The notes under the pieces: model-generated
Seen by the model: only the letters and a program-made list of their open reading frames with translations
Databases searched by the model: none
What the model was told of the DNA's origin: nothing
Shown: in pieces, positions 1 to 10,958 of the stretch
How positions within the stretch are numbered: the stretch's first letter is position 1
Layout of the letters: every line of letters begins with the position of its first letter
Position numbers and translations under genes: made by a program
Assembly: GCA_029259845.1 (NCBI GenBank)
Contig: JAJDEI010000262.1
Coordinates: 1-59,944 of the forward strand
Length of the DNA: 59,944 nucleotides
Source: Planctomycetaceae bacterium
Lineage (GTDB): Bacteria > Planctomycetota > Planctomycetia > Planctomycetales > Planctomycetaceae
Direction: 5' to 3'

Positions 1-15
1 CTGGGGAACCTCGTC

Positions 16-79
16 ACCCGAAGCGTCAGCGAGGGACGAATCGCTCACTCACGTTCGCTTCCTCGCTGACGCTTCGGGT
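16..79. repeat. palindromic dispersed repeat
   Basis: Two 19-base arms, ACCCGAAGCGTCAGCGAGG (16-34) and its exact reverse complement (61-79), flank a 26-base loop. It lies 150 bases upstream of the first DUF1501 gene and has no T-tract, so it looks like a dispersed palindrome and not a terminator. Confidence 0.7.
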
Positions 80-227
80 TACCATTGAGCTTGTCCCGGT
101 CGGTCCTCTCCAAAGTGAAACTTTGAATGGCCCTGGGCAACTCGGCACGGTCCTGTTCGCCGATCGGCAGTTTCCGTATGATAGGGGCAAAGGCGAGGAT
201 GGCCCTCGCCCCGGGAGATGCGTTGCC

Positions 228-1436
228 ATGTCGTTCGCCAGTGATTCGGTCCAGCCGCGAAAATCGGTGTCCCGCCGGGATTTCCTGGCGGTGGGCGGCC
301 TCAGTATGGTCGGACTGTCGGTCGCGGAGCAGGCAGCGGTTCGTCGGGCCCGGGAGCGGAGTGGCGACCGCAGTTGCATTCTCATCCTGCTGACCGGCGG
401 CCCCAGCCAACTGGAGACGTTCGACCCCAAGCCGGATGCCCCCCGCGAAGTCCGCGGGCCGCTGAAGGCGATCTCCACATCGCTGCCTGGCGTGCAATTC
501 AGCGAATGCCTCCCCCGGCTGGCGGAGCGGGCCGATCGGCTCACCGTGCTGCGGACGTTGCATCACGATGCGGCTCCCACACACGAGACCGGCCTGCAAC
601 TGCTGCAGACGGGACGTCTTGTTACCAATGGCACCCGGCATGCCAGCATCGGCTCGATGGTCTCACGATTGCTCGGTCCGCGCGGCAAGACCCCGGCGCA
701 CGTCCTGTTGCCTCAGCGGCTTTCGCACACGGGCGTCGACACCTACCGGGGCGACGGGAGCGGGTTCCTGGGAGAAGCGTTCGAGCCACTCATCCCGACA
801 GGCGAGGGGGGCACCCCGAGTGACGGCTCGGCAGCGGACCGCCTTTGCCGGCTGAAAACATTCGACGACCAACCGATGGCCGTGCGCGATGCGTATGGCG
901 ATTCGTCGTGCGGTCGCCTGCTGCTGGAGGCAAGGCAACTGGTCGAGCAGGGGGTGCGTGTCGTCACCGTCAATCACTTCACCCGTCTCGAAGGGCAGGT
1001 TACTTGGGACGCCCACGCCGATCCGGTACACGCCCCAGGAACGCTGTTCGATTATCGCGACACGGTCGGTCCGCAGTTCGACCGCGCCTGTGCGGCGCTT
1101 CTGGACGACCTTCGGCAGCGCGGTCTGTTGGAGGACACACTCGTTGTTTGTGCGGGTGAGTTCGGGCGGACTCCCCTCCTGAACGAGCACGGCGGCCGCG
1201 ACCATTGGACGAACGCCTGGTCGGCCATCATGGCCGGATGCGGGCTTCCGGAGGGAGCCGTCGTGGGGGCAACCGACGCCTCTGCCTCCGAGCCGACGGA
1301 CGACCCGGTTGCCCTGCCGCAGCTCGTGGCGACGGTTTACAACCGTCTCCGGATTGACCAGTCCGCCGACGTGCAGGATGACTGGCCGATCACCTCGCTC
1401 TGCGACGCGGAGCCCGTCAGCAGTCTGGTGAGCTGA
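228..1436 (+). CDS. DUF1501 family protein, Tat-exported
   Basis: A 402-residue DUF1501 protein, a family expanded in Planctomycetota and distantly related to the alkaline phosphatase/sulfatase fold. Its biochemical activity is not established. The N-terminus carries a twin-arginine export signal (SRRDFL near residue 15, then a hydrophobic stretch), so the protein is probably exported folded. Family motifs are visible: LTGGPSQLETFDPKPDAP near residue 55, a LRTLHHDAAPTHE segment, and a C-terminal CAGEFGRTPLLNEHGGRDHW. The ATG at 228 was chosen because the Tat signal begins just after it and GGGAG lies about 10 bases upstream. The frame is open further upstream but gives no sensible protein. 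It appears monocistronic and converges on the sulfatase gene. Confidence 0.88.
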   Translation: MSFASDSVQPRKSVSRRDFLAVGGLSMVGLSVAEQAAVRRARERSGDRSCILILLTGGPSQLETFDPKPDAPREVRGPLKAISTSLPGVQFSECLPRLAERADRLTVLRTLHHDAAPTHETGLQLLQTGRLVTNGTRHASIGSMVSRLLGPRGKTPAHVLLPQRLSHTGVDTYRGDGSGFLGEAFEPLIPTGEGGTPSDGSAADRLCRLKTFDDQPMAVRDAYGDSSCGRLLLEARQLVEQGVRVVTVNHFTRLEGQVTWDAHADPVHAPGTLFDYRDTVGPQFDRACAALLDDLRQRGLLEDTLVVCAGEFGRTPLLNEHGGRDHWTNAWSAIMAGCGLPEGAVVGATDASASEPTDDPVALPQLVATVYNRLRIDQSADVQDDWPITSLCDAEPVSSLVS

Positions 1437-1702
1437 CGTCGCTGCGGGACGGATTTTTCGGGGTGGGTTTTCCGCCTGCCGCGCGTCTCCTGCCGTGCCG
1501 GGTTTGGAAGTGACAGGGCGACGGGACGCTCCTGCGGAGATTGCCGACGGAGGAACCGAGACGTCGGAACGGGCCGCGACAATCCGTCAGCGTCCGCACC
1601 GGCGGTCCCGCGCTCTCCGTCGCGAATCCTCCGAAGTGCTGGTCCTTTTCAACGCACGCTCAGACATCACACGCCGCCCGAAAACAACGTTATGACAAAC
1701 CG

Positions 1703-3172
1703 CTACTTGAGCGTGTACGGGTCGCCCAGCCGCTTCATTTCCTGTTTCAGCAGGTCTTCGAGTTCCCGGCGCTTCTCGGCGTACTGCGGGAGGCCGGCTA
1801 GGTTGGTCTGCCGTGCAGTGGGGTGAATGCCGAGCAGCGCTGTCAATTCGGGCGTGTGGTGTTGTTGCAGAAATTCGTGGGGGTTTTGTTTGAGGTTGAA
1901 CAGTTGCGTCTCGCGAACCTGGCCGTCCAGGACATCGTATTTGATGAGTTTCCAGTCGCCCGTTTTGACCGATCGCATGCCGGGCTTTGTGCCACCGCAG
2001 TAAACTCCATACAGGACGTTGCGGATGCGGTCCGTTCGTCCCTCGAGGACCGGACGAAACGTCTTGCCTTCAACCACGTCGGGAGTTTCGATGCCGGCGA
2101 GGTCGCACAGCGTGGGGAGCACGTCGAGCAGGTAAATGCCGCCGGACGCCCGGCTGCCGGCTTTGATGCCCGGTCCGCGAACAATGAAGGGGACACGCCA
2201 GGTGTGCTCATAGAGGTTCTGCTTGCCGGCCAATCCGTGCCGCCCGACGGCGATGCCGTGATCGGACGTAAACAGGATATACGTGTTGTCGAGCTGCCCC
2301 ATCGCGTCCAGTTTTTCGAGGACGCGGCCAATCTGACGGTCGATGTATTCGATGCAGGCATACTCACGGCCGAGCTCGTTGCGAATGGTTGCTTCATCAC
2401 GTCGCTCAAGTACGCCTTGCACGGCGACTTCATCGCGCAGACCCGGGTGTCCGTGAGGGAACGGATGCCGGGGGAGGTAGTTCGCCTGTAACGGCGGCGA
2501 TTGGGGGTTCGGTCTTCCGGAAGGGCCGCCGTTGTCCGCTCCGTACTTGGCGGCCAACTCGGGGGTCGCGTTGCGGGGATCGTGGGGATGAGAGAAGCCG
2601 AAGTAGATCAGAAACGGATCGGGATCGTGATTGGCTTCGCGCTCAGCGAGGTAGTCCATCACCTGGTCGCCGTGCCAGCGGCTGCCCCCCTCCGCGGTTC
2701 CGTCGCGTTTGGTCGCCACGCGGCTGACGGTGAAGAGATTGTTCGCTTCTTTGAAACTGTTTCCTTTCTTGCACGTGCGGAATGTGTCGTACCCGGACCG
2801 ATTGAACAGGGCCGGCAGGCTCTGCCGGGCCGCTGCCTGACGAAACTCCTTGGGATACCGCAGCCCCGGTCCTTTCGCGCCGGGGATTCTCCAGACGGTG
2901 CGCCCGGTCATGATCATCGTCCGGGACGGCAGACAGACGGCACCGGACCAGGATCCCATATGACGGGCATCGTCGAACACCATCCCCGCCGCCGCCAGCC
3001 GGTCGATGTTCGGAGTCTCACAAACGTCGTTTCCGTAGGCACTCAACGTGAACGGGGACTGGTCGTCGGTCAGGATAAACAGGAAATTCGGCCGGGTCTG
3101 GCCGGCTGCCGAGATCGGTGCGGCCATGAGGCAGAAGAGGCATGCGGCAAGGGACAGGGTTCGCATCGGCAT
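1703..3172 (-). CDS. sulfatase (alkaline phosphatase superfamily), exported
   Basis: A 489-residue sulfatase with an N-terminal signal peptide (cleavage likely near residue 23-25). The formylglycine signature C-L-P-S-R starts at Cys80 (SGAVCLPSRTMIMTGR), and the metal-binding DD pair lies at about residues 36-37 (FILTDDQ). Further conserved segments are FTSDHGIAVGRHGLAGKQ and a C-terminal substrate region. Cys80 would be converted to formylglycine to hydrolyse sulfate esters, plausibly on sulfated polysaccharides. The exact substrate cannot be read from sequence. The gene is followed upstream in transcription by the Gfo/Idh/MocA oxidoreductase 80 bases away, so the two may be co-transcribed. 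Confidence 0.92.
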   Translation of the reverse strand: MPMRTLSLAACLFCLMAAPISAAGQTRPNFLFILTDDQSPFTLSAYGNDVCETPNIDRLAAAGMVFDDARHMGSWSGAVCLPSRTMIMTGRTVWRIPGAKGPGLRYPKEFRQAAARQSLPALFNRSGYDTFRTCKKGNSFKEANNLFTVSRVATKRDGTAEGGSRWHGDQVMDYLAEREANHDPDPFLIYFGFSHPHDPRNATPELAAKYGADNGGPSGRPNPQSPPLQANYLPRHPFPHGHPGLRDEVAVQGVLERRDEATIRNELGREYACIEYIDRQIGRVLEKLDAMGQLDNTYILFTSDHGIAVGRHGLAGKQNLYEHTWRVPFIVRGPGIKAGSRASGGIYLLDVLPTLCDLAGIETPDVVEGKTFRPVLEGRTDRIRNVLYGVYCGGTKPGMRSVKTGDWKLIKYDVLDGQVRETQLFNLKQNPHEFLQQHHTPELTALLGIHPTARQTNLAGLPQYAEKRRELEDLLKQEMKRLGDPYTLK

Positions 3173-3252
3173 GGGGGCGTTTCCGTCGACTGGTGGGGGA
3201 CATCAAGGTTGGAACAGCGAAGGCGATGAAGGAGCTTCAGGATATGTGGGTT

Positions 3253-4296
3253 TCAAAGGGCTGGGTCATCGCGAGGATGTCCCGGCCATTCATCGGGACG
3301 ATTCCAGAAGCCGATGTCGCGTGAGCCATAGTAAGCCTGCGTGACCGTGTCCATCACCCGGGCCGTCCGCGCGGCCGACTCGGCCGTGCTCGGACAGGTG
3401 CCGCGGCCACGGAGTTCGTCGACAACCGTTTGGATCAACGGTTGTTGAATGTGCGGCGGGTTGGGCAGATCGAATGTCTCCGCGCCGGCCGCACTGTGGA
3501 GCTGGACCGGCTCGTTCCCGAACACCGACAGCGTCACTCGTCCCTGGGTCCCGATGACGTCCAGGCGATCTTCGCGATGGAACCCGGCGAAGTTCCACGA
3601 TGCGGTGCCGGGGATGCCTGAAGCGGTGCGAAAGTGCATGACGACGTTGTCCTCGACGTCATACGCGGCTGCTCGGTTGGAAGCGATGCCCGCAACTTCT
3701 GCCAGCGGGCTCAGCAGATAGTCCAGAATGTCCAGCACGTGCGATCCCAGATCGAAGAACAGGCCGCCGCCCGCGTGTTCTGCCTCGTATCGCCACGGCA
3801 ACTCGGCAAGGTCTTGTTGCCGCAGCGGTTCCTCGTAGCGGTAGGTGACGTTGCTGATGGTCCCGATCCGTCCGGAATCGATGAGTTCCTTCGTCTTTTG
3901 AAAACGGGGCAGGGCCCGGCGATAGTAGGCGACGAACAGCTTTAACTGATTGTCACGAAACTGGCCGGCCATCTCCGCGCATTCCGCATGGTTGCGGGCC
4001 ATCGGCTTTTCGACATACGCCGGTTTCCCGGAGGCGCACGCTTTCCGGGCGTATTCGTGATGCGATCCCGGAGGCGTGGCGACATAGATGGCGGTGACGT
4101 CCGGGTCGGCGATCAGGGCGTCCGCATCGTCGTACGACTTGGCGACGCCGTGCCGCGCGGCATAGTCCTCAGCCAGTGCCCCGTTTCTCCGCATCACAGC
4201 GACCAACTCGCTGCCGGCGGCCTGCTGCAGCGCCGGACCGCTCTTGATCTCAGTAACGTCACCGCAGCCGATGATGCCCCAACGCACGGTCTCCAT
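3253..4296 (-). CDS. Gfo/Idh/MocA family oxidoreductase
   Basis: A 347-residue NAD(P)-dependent oxidoreductase of the glucose-fructose oxidoreductase/inositol dehydrogenase family. The Rossmann motif GIIGCGDVTE is at residues 6-15. The family signature YVEKPMARN, with the catalytic-site lysine, is near residue 100. A C-terminal alpha/beta domain follows. No signal peptide is seen, so it is probably cytoplasmic and acts on a sugar or cyclitol. The start at 4296 was chosen because the protein begins METVRWGIIGCG; the 30 upstream in-frame residues have no family resemblance. It lies on the same strand as the sulfatase, which suggests a role in catabolism of a released sugar (inference). Confidence 0.9.
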   Translation of the reverse strand: METVRWGIIGCGDVTEIKSGPALQQAAGSELVAVMRRNGALAEDYAARHGVAKSYDDADALIADPDVTAIYVATPPGSHHEYARKACASGKPAYVEKPMARNHAECAEMAGQFRDNQLKLFVAYYRRALPRFQKTKELIDSGRIGTISNVTYRYEEPLRQQDLAELPWRYEAEHAGGGLFFDLGSHVLDILDYLLSPLAEVAGIASNRAAAYDVEDNVVMHFRTASGIPGTASWNFAGFHREDRLDVIGTQGRVTLSVFGNEPVQLHSAAGAETFDLPNPPHIQQPLIQTVVDELRGRGTCPSTAESAARTARVMDTVTQAYYGSRDIGFWNRPDEWPGHPRDDPAL

Positions 4297-4629
4297 TCGT
4301 TTTGTCCATGTCCCGGTGTACTTGAGATTCTGATCACTGGCGATTCTACCTCGGTGCGGCGTTATTCGACAGCGCTGCCGGAACACGACTGGAGTCTTTC
4401 CGGGGCCGAGACCGTTCTGCGAATGGTCGCCAACCGGGATGCGTTTTCGGAGTTGGCGTCGATCGGGCGGTCATTCGTGATTCGCCCTCGTGTGCCAAGC
4501 CGATGGCTATGCCGTCAGGTGAGATTGGCGAAAGTGCGGTCGTCGTTTGTTGTGGTATGATGCATGGCACGGGCGGTCGCAGCTCATCGGGGCCGAAGCG
4601 GCCCCGCTCTTCTTCAGAGAGTCTTACCA
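4297..4629. other. divergent intergenic region
   Basis: A 333-base spacer between the minus-strand oxidoreductase and the plus-strand beta-propeller gene. It should hold divergent promoters, but I see no convincing -35/-10 pair. Open frames crossing it encode nothing recognisable. Confidence 0.4.
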
Positions 4630-5661
4630 ATGCGTGTGCATATGCTGATGGCGACATTGGCCGTTGTCTGCTGCTGGGCAGGTCTGGTGCCGGCGGCGGA
4701 CACGAACCGTCCGGAGCCGATCGCAGGAGGACTCGACAACCCCACCGGCGTCGCGATTCAGCCGGGGACCGGCGACGTCTTTGTCGCCGAGCGGACCGGC
4801 ATTGTCCGCTTCGCAATCGGAGAGGGCGGCGTCACCAATCGCACGGTCGAGATCAACGGCTTCCCCACCGACCAGTACGGCCAGGGGCCGGTTTACAACA
4901 TCGGCCCGCTGGGGATCGCGTTCGTCGGCAGCGGAATTCTCGTCGTCGGCGATGGCAGCCAGCAGGACGCCGAGGAATTGATTCGCATCTATCAAGTCAA
5001 CGGCAACCCGCGTCCCCGGCCGATCCCGGCGAGCTTCTCCATTCTTGCGCTCGGCCCGCTCGCCGGCACCGGGGAAGTCAAGGCCGAGGGAAATTACTAC
5101 GGCGTCGTGTTCGACGGCCGCGCGATTTACGCCACAGCGAACGGCGATGACAGCCAAGGGTGGGTCGTGCGGTCGGTCCTCGGACAGGACCATCTCCCGC
5201 AACAACTCGAACGATTCCTGCCGACCAAGGAAGCGGTCGGTCGCGATGCGCCGGTCGCCATCACCGTCAACAGCGATGGTGACCTCGTGATCGGACAGAT
5301 GGGCGAGACCGACGTACCCGGTGACAGCCTGCTCTCGATTTACGACGCCAGAACCGGCAAGCTCAAGGCGAACTACGAGACAGGACTTCACGACATGACC
5401 GGACTGGCCTACGCCCCCGACGGGACTCTGTATGCGACTGATTTCGCCTGGCTCAACCCCTCGCAAGGCGGATTCTACAAGCTCACGGTCTCCGGAGATG
5501 AGTGCCGGGCGACGAAGCTGTTCGGCCTCGACAAGCCGACCGCTCTGGCTGCCGACAGCGACGGCAACGTCTACGTCACCGTTTTTGGGACCGCCGAACA
5601 GGGGAGCAGCGTCAAGCCGGGCCTACTGTTGCGGATCACCCAAAGCGCGCTCGGCGAGTGA
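4630..5661 (+). CDS. secreted NHL/SMP-30-like beta-propeller protein
   Basis: A 343-residue protein with a signal peptide (MRVHMLMATLAVVCCWAGL, cleavage after PAADT) followed by repeated blade-like segments such as GLDNPTGVAIQPGTGDVFVAE, MTGLAYAPDGTLYATDF and KPTALAADSDGNVYVTVFG. These resemble NHL/gluconolactonase-like six-bladed beta-propellers. No catalytic residues can be assigned, so binding or scaffolding is as likely as enzymatic activity. The ATG at 4630 was chosen because the signal peptide starts there; the 22 upstream in-frame residues are not signal-like. The ribosome binding site is weak (AGAGA). It stands alone and is followed by a cluster of dispersed repeats. Confidence 0.8.
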   Translation: MRVHMLMATLAVVCCWAGLVPAADTNRPEPIAGGLDNPTGVAIQPGTGDVFVAERTGIVRFAIGEGGVTNRTVEINGFPTDQYGQGPVYNIGPLGIAFVGSGILVVGDGSQQDAEELIRIYQVNGNPRPRPIPASFSILALGPLAGTGEVKAEGNYYGVVFDGRAIYATANGDDSQGWVVRSVLGQDHLPQQLERFLPTKEAVGRDAPVAITVNSDGDLVIGQMGETDVPGDSLLSIYDARTGKLKANYETGLHDMTGLAYAPDGTLYATDFAWLNPSQGGFYKLTVSGDECRATKLFGLDKPTALAADSDGNVYVTVFGTAEQGSSVKPGLLLRITQSALGE

Positions 5662-5684
5662 GGGCGGGCAGATCGTCAACGGCG

Positions 5685-5738
5685 GGTTGGAGTTCAAGCT
5701 TTAGCTTGCTTTCGCAGCCTAAAGGCTAAATCCCAACC
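5685..5738. repeat. palindromic repeat, family C (GTTGGAGTTCA)
   Basis: A hairpin running from GGTTGGAGTTCAAGC to GGCTAAATCCCAACC. The same family is found at 10898-10953, split at 40082-40296, and as half-sites near 6088-6119 and 32173-32195. The phrase TCAAGACACACGG follows both the copy here (5748 region) and the half-site at about 6127. Confidence 0.75.
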
Positions 5739-5769
5739 AAATCGTTTCAAGACACACGGAGTCCTAGAT

Positions 5770-5949
5770 TGTGTTGAAATCCAAACGGTCTGATTTCAAA
5801 GGGAATTCCGGGTAGCACCGGTTGTCCCAACCGGTGCCGCGCAGCGGCAGGAAGCGTGTCCTTCACTGGACGATTCATGTACAGGCTTCTTGTTGCGGGG
5901 CGACACGGGTTGCGACAACCCGTGCTACCCATTCTTGAATGTCAACACA
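5770..5949. repeat. dispersed repeat, family A, copy 1
   Basis: About 180 bases containing GGGTAGCACCGGTTGTCCCA, CGCGCAGCGGCAGGAAGC, GGGGCGACACGGGTTG and CAACCCGTGCTACCC. A second copy lies at 38185-38360 with similar order and sequence. The right end here (TTGAATGTCAACAC) is the reverse complement of the left end of the other copy (GTGTTGACATTCA). The element therefore has terminal inverted repeats, but it encodes no protein. Confidence 0.75.
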
Positions 5950-5960
5950 GCCGAGTTGGC

Positions 5961-6030
5961 GGGTGGCCCAGCCGGCACGGCTGGGTCGCGAAGCGACAGG
6001 ATGCCTCACACTCAGCATCCGGATGTTCGA
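5961..6030. repeat. half copy of a family E repeat
   Basis: About 68 bases (GGGTGGCCCAGCCGGCACGG, then TCGCGAAGCGACAGGATGCC and CTCACACTCAGC) are nearly identical, in reverse orientation, to the right half of the palindromic element at 22068-22207. Only one arm is present here. Confidence 0.65.
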
Positions 6031-6143
6031 AACAGGCCGCCAGCGGAGTGAGAGGCGTCTTGTGCCTGACCCCCAACCTGTGAACGCCCACTCGCAGCCT
6101 AAAGGCTGAACTCCAACCAGAGCGTGTCAAGACACACGGCGAC

Positions 6144-8141
6144 CTAGTTGGCGGCCGCGGAGGCGTTGTCCTGCTGCTGGGCCGCTTCGATTTCCGCGAG
6201 TGTCTGTTGCAACGCGGCCAACCGGTTCGCTGTGGCGGCGGCTGCCGCTTTGGCCGCATTGAGCGCCTGTTGCTCCTCGGCGGTCAGCACGGCGGCGGCA
6301 AGGGCCTGCTTGGCCGCCTCCTGCAGTTGGGCGGCTGTTTGCTCGGTTTGCGTGAGCGTCTGCTGAGCGCCATCGCGAGCGGCCTTCGATTCGGCCGCAG
6401 CCTGGGCGACGACGGCGTGGTCCTGCTTGACCTTCTCGTACACCTTCAACGCGGCCGCCAGCAACTCTTCGGCCGCTTTGAGCTGAACGGACGATTGCTC
6501 AAGCGCCTGTTCGGCGGCTGTTTTTTTCTCGGCCAACGGCTTGATCATGGCCGCCGCTTCCTGGGCTTTCTTTTCAGCCGCCATCGCCACCTGCTTGCGT
6601 GCGGCCACTAACTCGTCGGACTGCTTCCCAACAGCCGCCAACTGCTCAGATGTCTGTTTGGCCTGCGTATCGGCGGCGGCGAGCGTCGCACGGACCACCT
6701 CCAACTGCGCGGCCAGCGTGGGCGGATTGCTGGAGAGAGTCCCCAGAACCGCGGCGTCGGCTGCGTTCCATACCGTGACGGTTCCCGACCAGTCGCCGGC
6801 GATCAGCTTCTCCGTCTCGGCATCGAATGCCACTTCGAGTCCGACGTCGGGCATCCCGCCGAAGTCGCGGATGCCGGCACCATCGCCGTTCCACAGTTTG
6901 GCAACCTTGTCGCCCCCGGTGGTGACGATCCGCCCGTCACGAACGAAATCCATCGCAGCGACCCCCCCGCCATGGGCTCCCCAACTCTTGATCTGACGGC
7001 CGTCGTTCATTTCCCAGAGACGGACCGTTCCATCCGCACTCGCCGACGCAAGGACGTTACTGTCCGGACGCCAACTGACGTCATTGACCGATCCGGAGTG
7101 TCCCTTGAGAAACAAATACTCGCGGCCGGTGAAGGCTTCCCAGACGACCAGTCCGTTGGCCCGGTCACCCGAGGCGAGCAGTACCCCATCCGGGCTGAAC
7201 TCGACGGCGGTGATCCAATCGGTATGCTTTTTGAGTTCGTGCAGGAGTTCGCCGGTTGCGGTGGAGTAGACGCGGAGCATCTTCTTGGGCCCGCCGAGGG
7301 CGATCATCGTCTGATCGGGAGACAAGTCGGCGCCGAGCACGAGGTCGTATTCGTCACCGACCTCGATCTTCCGCTCGCCCGTGGCGACATCGAACAGCAC
7401 GACCTTGCCGGATGCTCCCCCCCGGCCGCCCCCGGCGAGCAGCAGCGCCCCGTTGCGGCTGAACTTGAGGATGTGCGGTTGTCCTTCCGGGAACGGCAAC
7501 ACGCCCAGCAGCCGCAGGTCGCGGGTGTCGTACAGAGAAATCTGTTTGAAGCCGGACACCGCCGCCAACGGAGCCCACGGGCTGACGGCCAGCGCGGTCA
7601 CCGAGTTGGCCGTCGATGTGATGACCTGCGGCTTGCCAAGATAGTGCGCGGGCAGGGGTGGCGGACCGGCGGGGCGTTCCGTGCTGACCTCGATGCGGGT
7701 GATCGTGCTCTTTTTCGGCATTTCCGCCTTGCTGCCCTGGTCCTTCAGCAGACCGCCCATGATCCATTTCTGGATGATGGCCAATTCTTCATCGGGCAAT
7801 TTCGGCTGCTCCGGCGGCATCGCCGGCTCGGATTCGTGGGTGATCAGCGACCACAAGTAGCTGCTCTCCAAATCGCCCGGCTCGACAACTTCTCCCGAGC
7901 CGCCCCCCACGCGCATGGCCGTGTAATCGTCGAGAACCAGGTTCCCTTTCTTGTCGTTGGCGTTGTGACACGATCCGCACCGCGCCCGAAAGATCGGCAG
8001 CACGTGATCCTGAAACGTCACTTTCTCCGCGGCGGCTTTCTCTTCCGCTGCCTTTTCTTCCGCAACGGCGGCGTTGGTGAGACAGCAGGCCAGGACAACA
8101 ATACATATCGGTGAAAGGCAGCGCATGATGGATCTGCTCAT
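6144..8141 (-). CDS. planctomycete cytochrome c / WD40 repeat protein
   Basis: A 665-residue exported protein. After a signal peptide (residues 1-27) comes a planctomycete-type cytochrome c domain with the haem motif CGSCH at residues 55-59 and a PAMPPEQPKLPDEELAIIQKW segment, then five or more WD40 repeats, for example LKKHTDWITAVEFSPDG and LKGHSGSVNDVSWRPDS. The last 200 residues are an alanine/glutamine/lysine-rich coiled coil. The start at 8141 (MSRSIMRCLS) was chosen for the signal peptide; ATG 8126 is an alternative. It is last in a run of four minus-strand exported genes. Its role is unknown; electron transfer combined with protein binding is the usual suggestion. Confidence 0.88.
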   Translation of the reverse strand: MSRSIMRCLSPICIVVLACCLTNAAVAEEKAAEEKAAAEKVTFQDHVLPIFRARCGSCHNANDKKGNLVLDDYTAMRVGGGSGEVVEPGDLESSYLWSLITHESEPAMPPEQPKLPDEELAIIQKWIMGGLLKDQGSKAEMPKKSTITRIEVSTERPAGPPPLPAHYLGKPQVITSTANSVTALAVSPWAPLAAVSGFKQISLYDTRDLRLLGVLPFPEGQPHILKFSRNGALLLAGGGRGGASGKVVLFDVATGERKIEVGDEYDLVLGADLSPDQTMIALGGPKKMLRVYSTATGELLHELKKHTDWITAVEFSPDGVLLASGDRANGLVVWEAFTGREYLFLKGHSGSVNDVSWRPDSNVLASASADGTVRLWEMNDGRQIKSWGAHGGGVAAMDFVRDGRIVTTGGDKVAKLWNGDGAGIRDFGGMPDVGLEVAFDAETEKLIAGDWSGTVTVWNAADAAVLGTLSSNPPTLAAQLEVVRATLAAADTQAKQTSEQLAAVGKQSDELVAARKQVAMAAEKKAQEAAAMIKPLAEKKTAAEQALEQSSVQLKAAEELLAAALKVYEKVKQDHAVVAQAAAESKAARDGAQQTLTQTEQTAAQLQEAAKQALAAAVLTAEEQQALNAAKAAAAATANRLAALQQTLAEIEAAQQQDNASAAAN

Positions 8142-8291
8142 GGAAGAGAGTCGTCTGCGATTGGTTGGCTTGGGAATCGATCGGTGATTAGGGTCTTCGC
8201 AACACTTCAGCCATCTGAAGTGTCGCTCGCTGTTTGCTCGCGGCTCACAATGAGCCAAGTGTCGGTGCCGAACGTGGGAAACCTGCTGTTG

Positions 8292-8389
8292 CAGGGAACA
8301 CTAATCTTCACTCATCGACACTCATTGCCGAAGAGCGATCGAATGCCCAAGAGTCGTTCGTGATGATTCGCGGAGATTAGTGTTCCCTG
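8292..8389. repeat. long inverted repeat
   Basis: CAGGGAACACTAATCT (8292-8307) is repeated exactly in inverse at 8374-8389, with 66 bases between. It lies between the DUF1549/DUF1553 gene and the WD40 gene and could act as a weak intercistronic structure. There is no T-run. Confidence 0.6.
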
Positions 8390-8428
8390 CGTTTCCAAGG
8401 CTTCAAATGGCTGAAATGTGACCGATTC

Positions 8429-10852
<2,424 letters not shown>

Positions 10853-10897
10853 CGACGTTCCTCAGTTCCGTGGAATCGTTGTTATGTGGGATCGTTG

Positions 10898-10953
10898 CTG
10901 TTGGAGTTCAGGCTTTAGCCTGCTTCGAAGCAGCCTAAAGCCTGAACTCCAAC
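10898..10953. repeat. palindromic repeat, family C
   Basis: A near-perfect hairpin: GTTGGAGTTCAGGCTTTAGC pairs with GCCTAAAGCCTGAACTCCAA. It sits in the 106-base gap between the PPC-domain gene and the DUF1549/DUF1553 gene. Confidence 0.75.
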
Positions 10954-10958
10954 AAGAT

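Noticed and set aside
1440-1702. terminator between the first DUF1501 gene and the sulfatase
   Set aside because: There is a T-run (GATTTTTCGG) but no stable stem directly before it.
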